DNA from: Calamus simplicifolius
Lineage: Eukaryota > Streptophyta > Magnoliopsida > Arecales > Arecaceae
Length of the DNA stretch: 64,000 bases
Assembly: GCA_900491605.1 (NCBI GenBank)
Contig: UESW01004566.1
Span: forward strand, 563,584-627,583
Direction: 5' to 3'
Each line of letters begins with the position of its first letter. The first letter of the stretch is position 1. Both the position numbers and the translations under genes were made by a program. The notes beneath the pieces were generated by a model, which was given only the letters and a program-made list of their open reading frames with translations, was not told the origin of the DNA and made no database searches. This document shows, one piece after another, positions 1 to 12,722 of this stretch.

Positions 1-99
1 CTGCTTTCGCTTCTTCTTCGGCCCTGAATTGATCCGTTTGCACGGCGAGATTGGGGAAAAGGAGAGGGATTTTTTTTGGTTTTTAAGGGTAGGACAGTG

Positions 100-106
100 T
101 ATATAG
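100..106 (+). promoter_or_regulatory. TATA box of the carrier gene
   Basis: A tatatag motif lies about 95 bases before the ATG of the mitochondrial carrier gene, a normal spacing for a plant core promoter with a 5' leader of roughly 70 bases. The call rests on position and motif only. Confidence 0.5.
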
Positions 107-200
107 CGAGAGGAGTAGGGTTAGGGTTTGGTTGGTGGTATGTATAGATGGAGGAGAGGTTGAAGGTATGATATAATATAGGTAGGAGAAGAGAGGAGAT

Positions 201-1250
201 ATGAGCTTTACAGCAGCGACGGGGGCGGAGGAGGAAAGCGGGGCGGCGGCCGCGGCGGAGATCCACCTCCCGGCGGAGGTGGACTGGGAGATGCTGGACA
301 AGTCGAGGTTTTTCGTCCTCGGGGCGGCGCTGTTCTCCGGCCTGTCGGCGGCCTTGTACCCGGCGGTGGTGCTGAAGACCCGGCTCCAGGTGACGCACCC
401 GCCGCCGTCCTGCCTCCGGGTGGCGGCTGCCGTCCTCCGGCACGAGGGACTCCGGGGGTTCTACAAGGGATTCGCGACGTCACTCACGGGGACCATCCCC
501 GCCCGGGCGCTATATATGACCGCGCTGGAGGTGACCAAAAGCGCCGTCGGCACCGCCACGCTCCGGCTCGGGGTTGCCGAGCCGGCGGCGTCGACGGCCG
601 CCTCGGCGGCCGCGGGGCTTAGTGCGGCGGTGGCCGCCCAGGTGGTCTGGACCCCGATCGATGTGGTCAGCCAGCGCCTCATGGTCCAGGGCCCCATGGT
701 CCAGGGTGGCGGCGCAGCCGCGAGGTACCTCGGTGGCGTGGACGCCTTCAAGAAGATCCTCCGATCGGACGGCCTCCGCGGTCTCTACCGGGGCTTCGGC
801 ATGTCGATCCTCACCTACGCTCCCTCCAATGCTGTCTGGTGGGCGTGCTACTCCGTAACCCAGCGGCTCCTCTGGGGCGGGTTCGGCTACTACGCCGGCA
901 GCCTCCGCCGCCTCTCCGCGGCGGAGGAGGGGGGCGGCGGGGGGTTGAGGCCGGACTACGGGACGGTGCTGGCGGTGCAGGCGGCGAGCGCGGCGGTGTC
1001 GGGGGGAGCGGCAGCGGTGGTGACGATGCCGCTGGATACGATCAAGACGAGAATGCAGGTGATGGAGGGCGGGGATGGGGAGCGTGTGACGATCGGACGG
1101 ACGGTGAAGAGGCTGTTGAGGGAAGGCGGGTGGGGGGCGTGCTACAGAGGGTTGGGGCCGAGGTGGGCGTCGATGTCGGTATCGGCGACCACCATGATCA
1201 CCACCTACGAGTTCTTGAAGCGGCTCTCGGCCAAGGAAGGATCCATTTGA
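201..1250 (+). CDS. Mitochondrial carrier family protein, SLC25A44-like
   Basis: A 349-residue intronless protein of the mitochondrial carrier family (SLC25), which exchanges small metabolites across the inner mitochondrial membrane. Three carrier repeats are visible. Their signatures are PAVVLKTR (near residue 54), PIDVVSQR (near 152) and PLDTIKTR (near 277), each followed by the usual Arg/Gly-rich loop such as GLRGFYKGF, GLRGLYRGF and GWGACYRGL. The N-terminal block (VDWEMLDKSRFF) and the TIPARALYMTALEVTK block match my memory of the plant SLC25A44-like group. The animal member transports branched-chain amino acids, but the plant substrate is not something the sequence tells. The ATG at 201 is chosen because the acidic leader and the conserved IHLPAEVDW block follow directly. 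Third codon positions are strongly GC-rich, typical of monocot intronless genes. The first repeat has Val where the family motif has an acidic residue. Confidence 0.93.
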   Translation: MSFTAATGAEEESGAAAAAEIHLPAEVDWEMLDKSRFFVLGAALFSGLSAALYPAVVLKTRLQVTHPPPSCLRVAAAVLRHEGLRGFYKGFATSLTGTIPARALYMTALEVTKSAVGTATLRLGVAEPAASTAASAAAGLSAAVAAQVVWTPIDVVSQRLMVQGPMVQGGGAAARYLGGVDAFKKILRSDGLRGLYRGFGMSILTYAPSNAVWWACYSVTQRLLWGGFGYYAGSLRRLSAAEEGGGGGLRPDYGTVLAVQAASAAVSGGAAAVVTMPLDTIKTRMQVMEGGDGERVTIGRTVKRLLREGGWGACYRGLGPRWASMSVSATTMITTYEFLKRLSAKEGSI

Positions 1251-1468
1251 GAGCCATGGAAACGTTCTTTGAAAAACAAAAAAACAAAAAACTTATGTTG
1301 TTTTTTTTTCCTCTTTTTTCCCCCCCCCCTTTGAGCCAGAGAAAAAGGGTAGAGGGTTATATATATATATATATTATATATCACGGATGTAATTCCACTG
1401 GATGGATAATGTCTTAATGAACCACTCTGTGTTTTTTCTTGTTCTTTTTTTGTTTTTGTTTTTGTTTT

Positions 1469-1474
1469 AATAAA
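1469..1474 (+). terminator. Polyadenylation signal candidate after the carrier gene
   Basis: An AATAAA hexamer lies about 220 bases after the TGA of the carrier gene, following a T-rich stretch. This is a usual 3' UTR length for a plant gene. Confidence 0.4.
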
Positions 1475-1509
1475 TAGAGAATTTAGAATGAAACAAAATG
1501 GCACCATTT

Positions 1510-3034
1510 GAGATACAGGTGCGTCTCGATGCTTTTCAGTTTAAATAGTGTTGCTGGAGAGCATGAACTGGTAGCATATTATTATTCATATTGGAGAGTT
1601 GGGAAGTGCACAAGCGACGCTTTTATTTATTGTGTCCTTCTCTGGATTCTTTCACTGCTAGCTTGTTGGACAGACTGCTAGGATTACTCGCTACGCTGCT
1701 ATAATAATAAAGCGAAATCTAATATAAATTAGATGCTGTTTGAATGAAGAGCAATATAAATCCTTTTTTTTTATAATAATTAATTATATCTAAGATTAGA
1801 AATTATTATGGTGGGGGGTTGATGGTCTTGATGACAAGGATTGTGAAGGCGGCTGATAACGGGGTTCCTGTGCCAAGATGATGGCTCTGTTAGAGGGAAG
1901 AAGATTTTTCTTTTTCTTTTTTTTTTTCTTTTTTTTCTTCTTAAATATTAAAAGAAAGATTTTTTTTATTTTTTTTTATTTTCTTCACCAAGCAAACAGA
2001 CAGAGAATTAAAGAGAAATCCCAGGCCCCTTGCGGTGGAGAGCGATCTGGTCGATCCATCTTGGTTTGGTTTTGACGACGATGGGGGAATCAAATAAATA
2101 TGGGTAGTATTAATTCCATTTCAAGTTTAGGTTTTTTTTTTTTTTAATTACAAACTGAATTTGGTACCGTAAATAAAAAAAAAGTACGAGGATTTAGAAA
2201 AGTGGCATAAAAAGGTTGAAGACTTTAAACGAGACTCTAAACGATAGGATTGGAAGTCTATTTCTATAAGAAAAAATCTTACAAATGTTTGGGATATGGA
2301 TTAATAACAGTATCTATCTATGACTTTTCGATAGTGGAATGCATTAGTCTTTTCTTAAGACAATTAACATTTTGTGGTACTGGATATTTAGATTGATTTT
2401 TTTTCTTTAAACTACCACCTAAAACACATTTGGATCCTCAAAAACTTTTAGTTCTAATGGCTTAGTTAATATTGCATTTCAGTTGTTAAAATTGATAGAA
2501 TAATAGATCTGTCATCTTATCAACCAATGCAATAATCATATATAAAATCTATGCAGAATAAAATTTATGTATTTATCTTTAATTTTTCTTCATTACCCTT
2601 TTGGACCATCACTTTGCAGGCGTTTAGACCATGGAACAATTGAAAATTTAAAGAACCACTTGGTAATTTTTGTATTTGTTATTTTATGGAATGAATTATG
2701 CTCTACCCTCTTAACTTCACATAGATTCTATCCAGTTTGAAAATTTTTTGTTGAGTCTCTTGAATTACTCCGTGGACTTAATATTGTCCTTCTGACCATC
2801 TCCCTTGACATAGTCTACAAAATTGATCACTATGCCTGTCAAGCAATATTATTTTGACTTTTTCAAACAAAAATACTCTTGGCATCATTTTATATGAGGT
2901 GAAAGTCTTTGGCACCAAGGGGACTTGAAATCATGTGAGCTTGCGTGATTGTCATCTCACATAACTAAGATTTTTCTGGCACAAGAGAGAAACTAGAAGG
3001 TGAGCTAGATGGCAAAGTTAATAGAGGGTTATCT

Positions 3035-3074
<40 letters not shown>

Positions 3075-4230
3075 GACCAAAGAAAACACAAGGCAATTGG
3101 AGGAGACCCCAACCATTGGTAAAGCCCCTTAAATTCCAACAGAAAAAATTTCTTCAAGGCGGGCAAAGTATGATTGCTGTCAAAGAGCAGCACTACCATC
3201 AGACACCACCTTGCTTCGAATGGAAGGTTGAAGGTGATGGAATCATGGACATGAAAAGAAGCCAAGCTTGATGCTTTCAAGGACACAACCTGTGCATCAT
3301 AAAGCCGTGCTTGAATCCATTGCCATTCTCTTGAAAGATGTCTTGCCCACCTTATAAAATTGAACTAATCATGGCAACACCATCTTTGCATTTGGAGCCC
3401 ACTTCTGATAAGTTGATTGTGTATTTTATGAGTAATAATATCATATTATCTTCTTGACTTTTTGCCTTGGTCTAATCATTTTGTCTAATCATGATGACAT
3501 ATTCTGAAATTTGGTTATATATTAAACTAAAAAGGATTGCCTTTGACTTGATGACCTCTAGATCCAATTTAGCATCCAAACAATTCATTTTATTAGAGGT
3601 TGTTTGGCAAGAGATTGGTGGCTTCCATCTCTAATTATAGACCCTCGGAATCCATGGACTACTCTAATTTTATTATTGTAGTCTCTTAATAAGAAGACTT
3701 ATCTGGTGCATTGGAAGAGTATATACGTCCATTATGGCATAAAATACTTATAAACAGCATGCTTTTCCCATTGCTTGGGAGTCAATTTCACCACCTCCCT
3801 CTCCAAGTGTTACTGCTCCATTCTGTTTCCGAAATAAATTATCTTAAAATCATTTCTTCTTGATTTATCCTGATTTAATATCAAAAAATTGTATGCGTGG
3901 AAGCCTGTTAAAGATTAACTGGGTTTATAAGCTAACTGATAACAAATGACTGAGTGTGCCGGTAGAATAATTGCTCATTGCTTGTTTATTACGGTTGCCA
4001 CATGGGAGAGTACGCAACCATATGCACAGTTTTCATATGAAAAGATTATTATGATATAATAATATAAACTATTGCTAGAGTGAGTGGTATTAGATTTTTT
4101 TATTTGTTTATTTGTTGACAATTGCCTAAGTGACATCCAGAGGTGATGTGTTACAAGAACCATAAGAAGCCACGTATTTTTCTGCTTTGTAAAATATACA
4201 TACATTTGGCTCTGAAACGTTGACATGAAA
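1510..4230. other. Intergenic DNA, no gene seen
   Basis: AT-rich sequence with poly-T runs (1911-1990) and one GA microsatellite. Open frames here are short and come from simple sequence. I see no conserved protein motif or RNA gene. Confidence 0.6.
3036..3071. repeat. (GA)n microsatellite
   Basis: An uninterrupted run of about 18 GA units. It creates a false serine-leucine open frame on the minus strand. Confidence 0.95.
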
Positions 4231-4233
4231 CTC

Positions 4234-4364
4234 CTTTTTGCTCCTCAAACTCTCAATCGTTATATTTTAACCCTTATATTTTAAAAATTAATTTCTAACA
4301 TTCATAATATCAATTAAAATTAATAAAATAACTAATATATTATTTAAATCCATGAATTATCATT

Positions 4365-4406
<42 letters not shown>

Positions 4407-4596
4407 AATTACTGAAACCTTATGTATATATATATATATATATATAATTACTGAAACCTTATGTATTCATGTTAGATAATACGCTGATTGTTTTATCAAT
4501 TTTAATTAACTTTGATATAATGGAGAGATTAAATTATGATAATTGACAGTTTGAGGATCAAATTAAATTTTGATTGAGAGTTTGGGGATCAAAAGT
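4234..4596. mobile_element. MITE-like element with 24-bp terminal inverted repeats
   Basis: The left end (tgctcctcaaactctcaat, 4239-4257) and the right end (attgagagtttggggatca, 4573-4591) are inverted copies differing at two bases. The interior is AT-rich and non-coding, with a second inner inverted pair (aattaaaattaat near 4313 against ttttaattaa near 4499). No clear target duplication was found, so the superfamily is open; the long inverted ends fit a Mutator- or hAT-derived MITE. Confidence 0.65.
4369..4446. repeat. Two (AT)n tracts with a duplicated 20-bp spacer
   Basis: An AT run at 4369-4400 and another at 4424-4446, each followed by a copy of a short block containing ttactgaaaccttatgta. 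The duplication of the block probably came from slippage or unequal exchange inside the MITE-like element. Confidence 0.85.
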
Positions 4597-4599
4597 GTG

Positions 4600-7586
4600 C
4601 ATATATTCTTTGTTGAAACTAGAATTACAGCAGTACAAATTGGCCATGTTGGATGCACGGACCAACACACAAGAACTCGCCCCAGCCCAGTCTTTAGACA
4701 GGCTTAAAGCAATATTTCTGGCCTCTAATGCCCAGTTTGAACTCTAAATCTCAGTCCTGAAGCTGAGCCCAAGAGCTCAAACTGATTTCTGTTGGGAAGA
4801 GAGAGTTTTGCTGCACCTGGCCAACACAAGTTTTAACCCACTCCCTCTGAGCTGCACTCATCCATGCTTTAGCTTAACCCACCTTAACCTAAAAGAGAGT
4901 TGCTAAGAAGAAGCTTAATTACTGCTTGAAATAAAACGCTTGAATATTAGTTGAATTACCATGCAAGAGTGTTCGGATTACTAACAATGACTACATAAAA
5001 CTCTCTGTAAGACTAATTTTCGTCAAGAGCGCAGATATCATTAGCTATAGACTTCAGTATTTGAAGAGTTGGCAGAAACTATCTTTATCTATTGCTAAGA
5101 ACAAAATTCTTCTTATTCTCATTAGCCGTTTTTTCAGAAAAAATATCTATGTAAGCACTTGAAACATCAACGAAAGGTGTAGATTAAAACTTATCAGCCT
5201 TGACAGTGTAATCCTGCTGAATTTGACAGAGGTACCTGAACAAGCTTTAGCTTCTCCAGATGTTAGACTTCTCTGATGAGATTAATTTGAACAATCACCA
5301 TCACGAGTATCTGCATTCTCCAAGTGATGAGATTAATTTGAAGATAAGACAGCCACTTGCAATGTCACATTAGGCATGCTACCATTTGCTGCAGTCTTGA
5401 AATCTTCCCATAAAATGGGAGTCCTTATTCTCCGGATGACATCACCTGGTTTAACAATCTGAGTAAGATGAGACAATCACTTACAGCTATCACATTTGGC
5501 ATTCTACTTTTAACTGCAGTTTTGGTCTCTTCCCATTAAGCGAAGGCTTAAAAATGAAGCGAGGAGACTTGTCCATGACACCACAAGCAAGAAGGATTTG
5601 AACCCATGTTCCATTAATCATGTGAATAAACCTCTCCTTAAAGAAGATGACTAGAGTTTCTGGGGATGATGCACAAAATATTGAAGGGATTGATATATTA
5701 CAAGTGTGCATATTCTGACCAAGCTTTGCTCAACTTGGGCTTAATTGACCTGAACATCAGCTGTTCACAAGCCAATTGATGTGCATCAAGCTTCAGAATT
5801 TTCTCAGTTACAATAGCTCCAAAGTCTCCTCACCATCATTCATCCTTCACAGTCAGCAGATATCCCAGAATGGAAACCCATAGCGATGGCAAGTATAGCA
5901 TGGTATTTTTCTACAAATTTATTAATTAGTAAGGAGTCAGTTATCCTTTCTATGTCTCTATCTTGAAAGCTTGTATTCTAGAGAAAGTTAAAATATTTCT
6001 TTGGTTGACTCTTCATAATAAGTTATATACAGGAGATAACTTGGCAAAAAAGCTTGGTCAGTGAGTATAGGATGTGTGCTATACGAGAATAAACTATTAA
6101 TCACCTATTTATCAAATGCCCATTTTTAAAGTCTTTTGAAAGCTCCTTAAGCTTTGGACAATGTGGATAAGAAAGAAAATGCCAGTCTCTAGAAGAAAAA
6201 GCCGGGATCAACGGATTATGTCATTCATATGTTATTTATGGAACGAGAGAAACTTGAGGATTTTTCTTTAAAAGAACTCAATCCCAACCTTGATCCTGCA
6301 CAAGATCATAGCTAGTTTTAACCTGTGGAGCAACCTCTATCTCAGAAAGTAGCTGAATTCTCATAAAATATTCGGTAAACTCTTATGTTTTTAACAAAAT
6401 TTACTTTATGAAAAGTTTTTTTTTTCCTTCCTACGAATTCCTTTAATTGCCAGCCTAATGTGGAGTTAATGGCCTCTTAGAAGCCCGGTTGCATGCCTTT
6501 CTATTTATCTTTCAGACAGTCTTCCCACACCTGCAACATGGACAAAACTTAAGTGCGGTGCCTTATGTGCCGGGCACTACAGTTCTATCTCTATCTCTGT
6601 TGCTTTTTTCATTCACTGTCATACAAGAGGCCAGGTGCAGATTGAGGTGGTTTGAAAAAAATCAAACAGGAATGGTCAGAACTGCAATGCCTGGATACAA
6701 GGCACTTCCATAAATAAAAGCATTGCACCTAAGTTCTATTCCTACGGCATGCCACATGGATAATGATTCCAAAACGGCCAAAATATTTTATATTCACATG
6801 TTGGGAGCTGAGCCTTGACCAAGTGAAACGAAGCAGAGTAGAGAGAGATTCCTCAAACAATGTTACTGCTCCATTAAAAGGTGATCCGTAGGCCTCAGTT
6901 TGTCTCCCACCCTGTTTCACTAGACAATTCAGCAGCCTCCAGATCAACGCCAGTGGCACAAAATTTAATCTGGTAGAACATCAATACAATCCTATCCTTG
7001 AAGGACCCAATCGAAGTGTGGTCTAGTCTAGTCAATCATGTGAAATTGGAAAGCAGTTCCACCCTATTGTGGCAACCCTTCTAGTGCTGTCTATGATAAG
7101 TTCCACTGCATGGCCGTGACACTGACCAACTTTTCTACATCTATTGATCGAATGATGTCGCATCAGCTCACTGCATTTGGAGCATTAACTTGAGTAGGAA
7201 TTGCCAAATCATCCATAAAAGGTTTTGGAGTGGAATCAGTAGTGAAAATGAGCAATTTCTGATAGGCAAGAAGCTTAATTCAGTCCAACGCTTCAGCCAA
7301 GTGTGGTGAACTTAGGCTCTCTGTTGAACATTGCTCTCATTTTTTCTTTAAAAAAAAAGGAATTCTATTTTTATTTTTATTTTCACCTGTGACAACAAAA
7401 ATATGTTCGATAGCCATTGTGGTGCTTTTATTTTTAAAAATAAAAAAATAAGTTCATTCACTTCTTTTTTTCTTGCTTTTGAGAAAATAATTGATGCAGT
7501 TCTGCATGGTTCATTGTGATTCAACGAACGAAGTTCAGCACTATTATTAGCAATCTGACATCATTTGATTGTGTCTGCTTTTACTA
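4600..7586. other. Intergenic DNA with one decayed duplicated block
   Basis: Mostly unremarkable AT-rich sequence. The exception is a pair of diverged direct repeats at about 5340-5420 and 5465-5545. On the minus strand these read as related peptides (a tract with WEDFKTAANGSMPNV and one with WEETKTAVKSRMPNV), interrupted by stops. This looks like a remnant of a coding sequence I do not recognise. No other gene is seen. Confidence 0.5.
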
Positions 7587-7591
7587 CAATG
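7587..7591. repeat. Target site duplication, left copy (caatg)
   Basis: The 5 bases caatg directly precede the left Copia LTR and are repeated at 14391-14395 directly after the right LTR, the duplication length expected for Copia integrases. Confidence 0.75.
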
Positions 7592-8005
7592 TGATAGACT
7601 AAAATTAAATATATTGATTCCTATCAGATGTGCGAAAATATGGGACCAATATATTTATCATGAAAATAATGAAGTAAATCATGATCGATACATAAATACC
7701 TTCGGCTATTGCTCCATAGTCCAAATGAAAGTAAGGCTCTTTCATACCTTACGGTCTCTCTCAACGATGGTGTAAACTTTCTTGTCGAGACCAGGCGCAA
7801 GGACCTTCCCATTTTATATTTCTGTATGCCTTATCTATCTATCACAGAGGGCGCTTTAAACGGATATGGTTAAGAGATTCTTATCTTAATCGTGAATTCA
7901 AATTCAAAATTTGAATTCACGTAATCCCTCAATATCGGAATATAGGACCATCTTAATCCACCTTAATCGTATCTAACCGATACACTTAATGGAGAAAAAC
8001 CAATA
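7592..8005 (-). repeat. Left LTR (3' LTR of the Copia element)
   Basis: About 414 bases that pair with 13984-14390. It starts tgatagac on the plus strand and its inner border is marked by the polypurine tract. In the element's own orientation the LTR now starts TA rather than TG. Confidence 0.88.
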
Positions 8006-8392
8006 TTCTCCTACTTGGTCCGTATATTCTATTGCTATAGTAAGAAAAAAATACATGAATAATGGTAATAGGTCCTCTTAAAATGAGTATTATTTATCAT
8101 GTATCACAATGTATATATATTCCCAAACATAAACCCATATAACTTAATAAATAAACCCCATGTTTATTCTAGGTCCAACTTAATGATGCTCATCACAAAT
8201 AAATGTGTACACTAAATAATTGAATGTGAAAAACATCACAACCACAAAAGAGTTTCATTAATTATAAAATTCATCTATACAATGAATTAAATAAAATAAC
8301 CAAGACCCATACGGTCTACATGATCCCTAAACTTCTGTAGCGGTATGCCTTTAGTCAAGGGATCAGCCATCATCAACTCAGTGCTCACGTGC

Positions 8393-9900
8393 TCAAATTA
8401 CTATCTTTTCTTTAACATGTTCTCTTATGGCTAAATATTTGATGTCGATGTGCTTGCTTCGACTATCACTCTTGTTATTTTTAGCCATAAATACTGCAGC
8501 TGAATTGTCACAATAAATCTTCAATGGCTTAGATATAGAATCCATAATTCTAAGCCCAGAAATGAAACTCTTCAACCATACACCATACGAAGTAGCCTCA
8601 AAATGATACGAACTCGGCTTCCATGATGGAAGTAGCAGTCAAAGTCTGCTTGGTGCTCCTCCAAGATACAGCTCCATCAGCAAACATAAATATATATCCA
8701 GATGTTGACTTTTGAGAATCAACACAGCCAGCAAAGTCGGCATCAGAGTAGCCAATTACTTCCAAATTTTTAGTCTATCTAAACATAAGCATGTAGTCCT
8801 TGGTACCCTGAAGATACCTCATCATCTTTTTAGCAGCTCTCCAGTGGTCTAAATCTGGATTACTCTGATATCTCCCCAACATCCCAACTGCAAATGCTAT
8901 GTCGGGCCTTGTATAGACCTGAGCATACATCAAGCTACCAACAGCTGAGGCATATGGAGTATTTTTCATTTTCTCCCTCTCAAAGTCATTCCTTGGGCAC
9001 TGACTCAAATTGAATCTGTCACCCTTGACTATAGGAGCTATACTCGGTGAATAATTTTTCATCCAAAATCTCTCTAAAATTTTGTTGATATAGGTTTCTT
9101 GAGATAGACCTAAAACACCTCGAAGTCTGTCTCTCTGAATTTTAATGCCAATGACATAAGAGGCATCATCCATATCTTTCATGTTAAAATTCTCAGAGAG
9201 AAATTGTTTCACCTCATACATACCTTTATCATTGGTTACAAGTAAAATATCGTCTACATATAGAATCAGAAAATAAATTTTGCTCCCACTGACCTTCTGG
9301 TATATACATTGATCCATGATGTTCTCTACAAATCCAAATGAAGAAATCACATCATGAAATTTTAAGTACCATTGTCGAGAGGCTTGTTTCAATCCATATA
9401 TAGATCTCTTAAGCTTGCATACTAATTGCTCATTATCACTAGAGGAAAAACCTTAGGTTGTTTCATATAAACCTCTTCCTCTATATTTCCATTGAGAAAT
9501 GCAGTTTTCACATCCATTTGTTACAACTCTAAATTAAAATGCGCAACAAGTGCCATGATTATGCGGAAGGAATCTTTCTTAGATACAAAAGAAAATGTCT
9601 CCTTGTAATCAATTCCCTCCCTTTGAGTGAATCCCTTAGCAACGAGTCTTGCCTTATATCGCTCAATGTTGCCTAACAAGTCTTTCTTGGTCTTAAAGAC
9701 CCATTGACAGCCAACGGCTTTTGCTCCATCAGCAACTCAACAAGATCCCAAACTCCATTAACTACCATAGAATTTATCTCATCTTTCATAGCATCATACC
9801 ATAAATTGGATTCCTTACAATTCACGACTTGTGAAAATATTTCAGGATCATTTTCAGCTCTAATGTTATAGTCCGACTCTTGAAGATACACAATATAGTT
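8393..9900 (-). pseudogene. Copia reverse transcriptase and RNase H remnants
   Basis: Broken frames on the minus strand. At 9673-9891 is the start of the polymerase domain (W..AMKDEINSM, NGVWDLVEL). At 8775-9392 is the palm region with the catalytic YVDDILLV motif and the downstream TRPDIAFAVGMLGRY and GTKDYML blocks. At 8393-8575 is the RNase H end with CDNSAA and SKHIDIKY. Together they cover the pol C-terminus of a Copia element. Stops and frame changes between the three pieces make it non-functional. Confidence 0.9.
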
Positions 9901-10319
9901 ACTAGAAATTGCTGATTCTTTCTCTTATAGATCTTCTTAATATTGTAACAACCTCCTCTGGAGGAGTTGATTGTTCAACTATCTCTGGTAACTCATGAGA
10001 GACTGGATCTACTAGTTCATTATCAGCAAATTATGGAATTTTACAACTGGTTGTATAATGCCCATTTGATCTTAAGGGGTACTATGAACGATAATTAGTC
10101 TGTCACTTGAAGTGGATGGTTGAGCATCAGAATGTTCCCTTTCAAAAATCATGCTCTGCAATTGATCATTCCCACTGATCAAGTCATTCTCAAGAAATTT
10201 GGCATTCCTTGATTCCACAATCCTAGTTATGTGAGATGGACAGTAAAATCTATATCCCTTGGACCTTTCGGCATATCCAACAAAATGCCCACTAATGTCC
10301 TACGGTCCAACTTTTTCTC

Positions 10320-11107
10320 TTATGGATTGTATACTCTCACTTCACATGGGCATCCCCATACGCGTACATGTCGCAAACTTGGTTTCCAACCTTTAAATAA
10401 CTCAAATGGCGTTTTAGAAACAACCTTGGTTGGAACCCGATTCAATATGTACACTGGTCTTTTGAGAGCTTCTATCCATAAGGACTTAGGTAGTTTGGAG
10501 CTGCTAATCATGTTCCTCACCATGTCCATCAATGTTTGGTTCCTTCTTTCTGCTACACCATTCTGATCAGGTGAGCCAGGTAAACTGTATTGGGCAACAA
10601 TCCCATGTTCTTGAAGGAACTTCGCAAATACCAGGCATTTATCCATCTTCTGTGTATCTCCCATAATACTCACCTCTCTATCAGATCTCACAATTTTGAT
10701 TTGTTTTCCACATTGTGTCTCTACTTCTGCCTTGAACACCTAAAGGCATCTAATGCTTTGTTCTTATTATGAAGCAAGTAGAGATACATAAATCGTGAGT
10801 AGTCATCAATGAAGCAGATAAAGTATTTCGGACCATAAAAATCCATATCCGGACAACAAATGTCCATGTGTATGATCTCTAATAGGTCTGAACTCCTCTT
10901 GGCACCTTTCTTTGACTTATTGGTCTGCTTGCCCTTAATGCAGTCCACACAAGTATCAAAGTCAGTAAAGTCTAAAGTATTGAGTACTCCTTCATTCACT
11001 AACCTCTTGATTCTATCTATGGAGATATGTCCCAATCTTCGATACCACAACATAGAAGAGTTATCATTTACAACACATCTTTTCATGCCAGCCCCAACAT
11101 GCATCAC
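10320..11107 (-). pseudogene. Copia integrase remnant
   Basis: Two overlapping minus-strand frames. The 10721-11107 part holds the zinc-binding pre-integrase region (WYRRLGHIS followed by CVDC) and the first catalytic Asp context (HMDICCPDM, DDYSRFMYLY). The 10320-10739 part holds the second Asp context (VRSDRE) and the third acidic residue in NGVAERRN, followed by the usual MVRNMI and SLWIEAL blocks. A frameshift near 10730 separates them, so no intact enzyme is encoded. Confidence 0.9.
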
Positions 11108-11539
11108 ATCATGAGTGGTATTATTTTATAAATTAATATAGAAAAGACCATCAGACAAAGTACCATTCCCAATAAGTTCAGATTTATAATATAAACAGGA
11201 AGAAATATCTAAAAAGTTGAAGGAATAACCCAAAGGTACAAGTCTTGAAACTGAAATTAAATTCCTAGAAAAACTAGATACATAAAGGTCCTTTCCAAAT
11301 TTAAAATAAAACCACTACTAAGAACTAAAGTGCATGTCCCTATAGCTTCCACATGTGAGCGCATCTTGTTTCCTGAAGAGATATACTGCTCACTTTCCAC
11401 TGGCTTCCTTAAGTTTTGCATACCCTGCAAAGTATTGCAAATGTGGATTGTAGAACCAGAATCAATCTACCATGTGTTATAAATAACATTAGCCATATTA
11501 GATTCATAACAGACAAGTGAGATTGTTTTACCTTTCTTT

Positions 11540-12373
11540 TCAAGCCAAGTCTTGAACTTGATGCAATCCTTTTTCATGTGTCCCTTCTTCTTACAGAAGA
11601 AACACTTGGATTCCTTCTTAATGTCAGATTGGGTGGTATTTTACTTTCACCCTTTTTCTTGGCCCGTGCCCGATCCTTTCCATTTGTAGTCAGCATTGCA
11701 CTCTCATCCAATTCCATCAACAGTCTACCCTCTTCTTAAACACATATGGCCAAAAGTTCATTGATTGACCATTTTTCCTTATGTATGTTATAAGATATCT
11801 TAAATGGTCCATACTACTATGGAAGGGTAAAAATATAGTGCACCAGAAAGGACTCAGACATTTCAACCTCAAGAATCTTCAGTTGAGCTGCAATATCCCT
11901 CATTTGCATAATGTGCTCATGCACACCTCTCACTCCAGTGAGCCTCAGGATGACAACTTCAATATTAGGGTACTAGCAAGAGCTTTGTCTAAAGTACTAA
12001 ATTGCTCATCAATGGCCTTTAGTAGCTTCCTGACATTCTCATGCTTATCAATTGAACCACATATACCAACAGAGATTTTTGTCTTTATGAACATTGTACT
12101 CAAGCGATTAGATCACTCCCAATATTCATAAATCGCAATCTCACTAGGAGTGCTGGTCTGAGTTACTGAAGGTGATTCATCCTTCCTTATAGCATAATCA
12201 ATGTCCATCCAGCCCAGATAAAGGAGAATTCTCTCCTTCCAAATCTTATAGTTATCACCCCTCAATTCAGGTATGTCACATTTTATATCAGAGAAATTTA
12301 CAGGTTGCATAACTACAAAATTTAAACATACATGCTTATTATCAGAATTAAGGCTAATAAAATGCTTTACCAA
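11540..12373 (-). pseudogene. Copia gag remnant with zinc knuckle
   Basis: The N-terminal gag part is at 12113-12373 and contains LRGDNYKIWKERILLYLG, typical of Copia gag. The nucleic-acid-binding zinc knuckle, CFFCKKKGHMKKDC (CX2CX4HX4C), lies at about 11563-11604. The interval between them is broken by stops. The protease region expected between about 11100 and 11540 is not readable. Confidence 0.85.
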
Positions 12374-12396
12374 TGTAAATCATACGTTTAGAAACC

Positions 12397-12722
12397 AGTG
12401 AATCTACTGACATAAAACTTGCCTATGGGCTAAAGCTTAATTCAATTAGATTCACTTAAGTTATGATAAAACTATCAAATTATGTTCCTTCTTTCTAATT
12501 CCTGTGGGTAAATTAGAAAAATATAATTTAATATTTTATCCTAATTATATAAATATAAAATAGTGAATCTACTAACATAAAACTTGTCTATGGGCTAAAG
12601 CTTTAATTCAATTAGATTCACTTAAGTCTGTATGATAAAACTATCAAATTATGTTCCTTCTTTCTAATTCCTACGGGCAGATTAGAAAATATTATTTTAT
12701 CCTAATTAATTATATAAATATA
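12397..12722. repeat. 165-bp tandem duplication in the Copia leader
   Basis: The segment 12397-12561 is repeated at 12562-12722 with about 90% identity, starting agtgaatctact in both. It lies between the primer site and gag, in the untranslated leader, and has no coding potential. Confidence 0.88.

Noticed and set aside
208..858. Overlapping frames on both strands of the carrier gene
   Set aside because: High GC third positions open shadow frames; only the plus frame from 201 has carrier signatures.
3029..3286. Minus-strand frame with a Ser-Leu repeat tail
   Set aside because: The tail is the GA microsatellite, and the rest has no recognisable motif or splice context.
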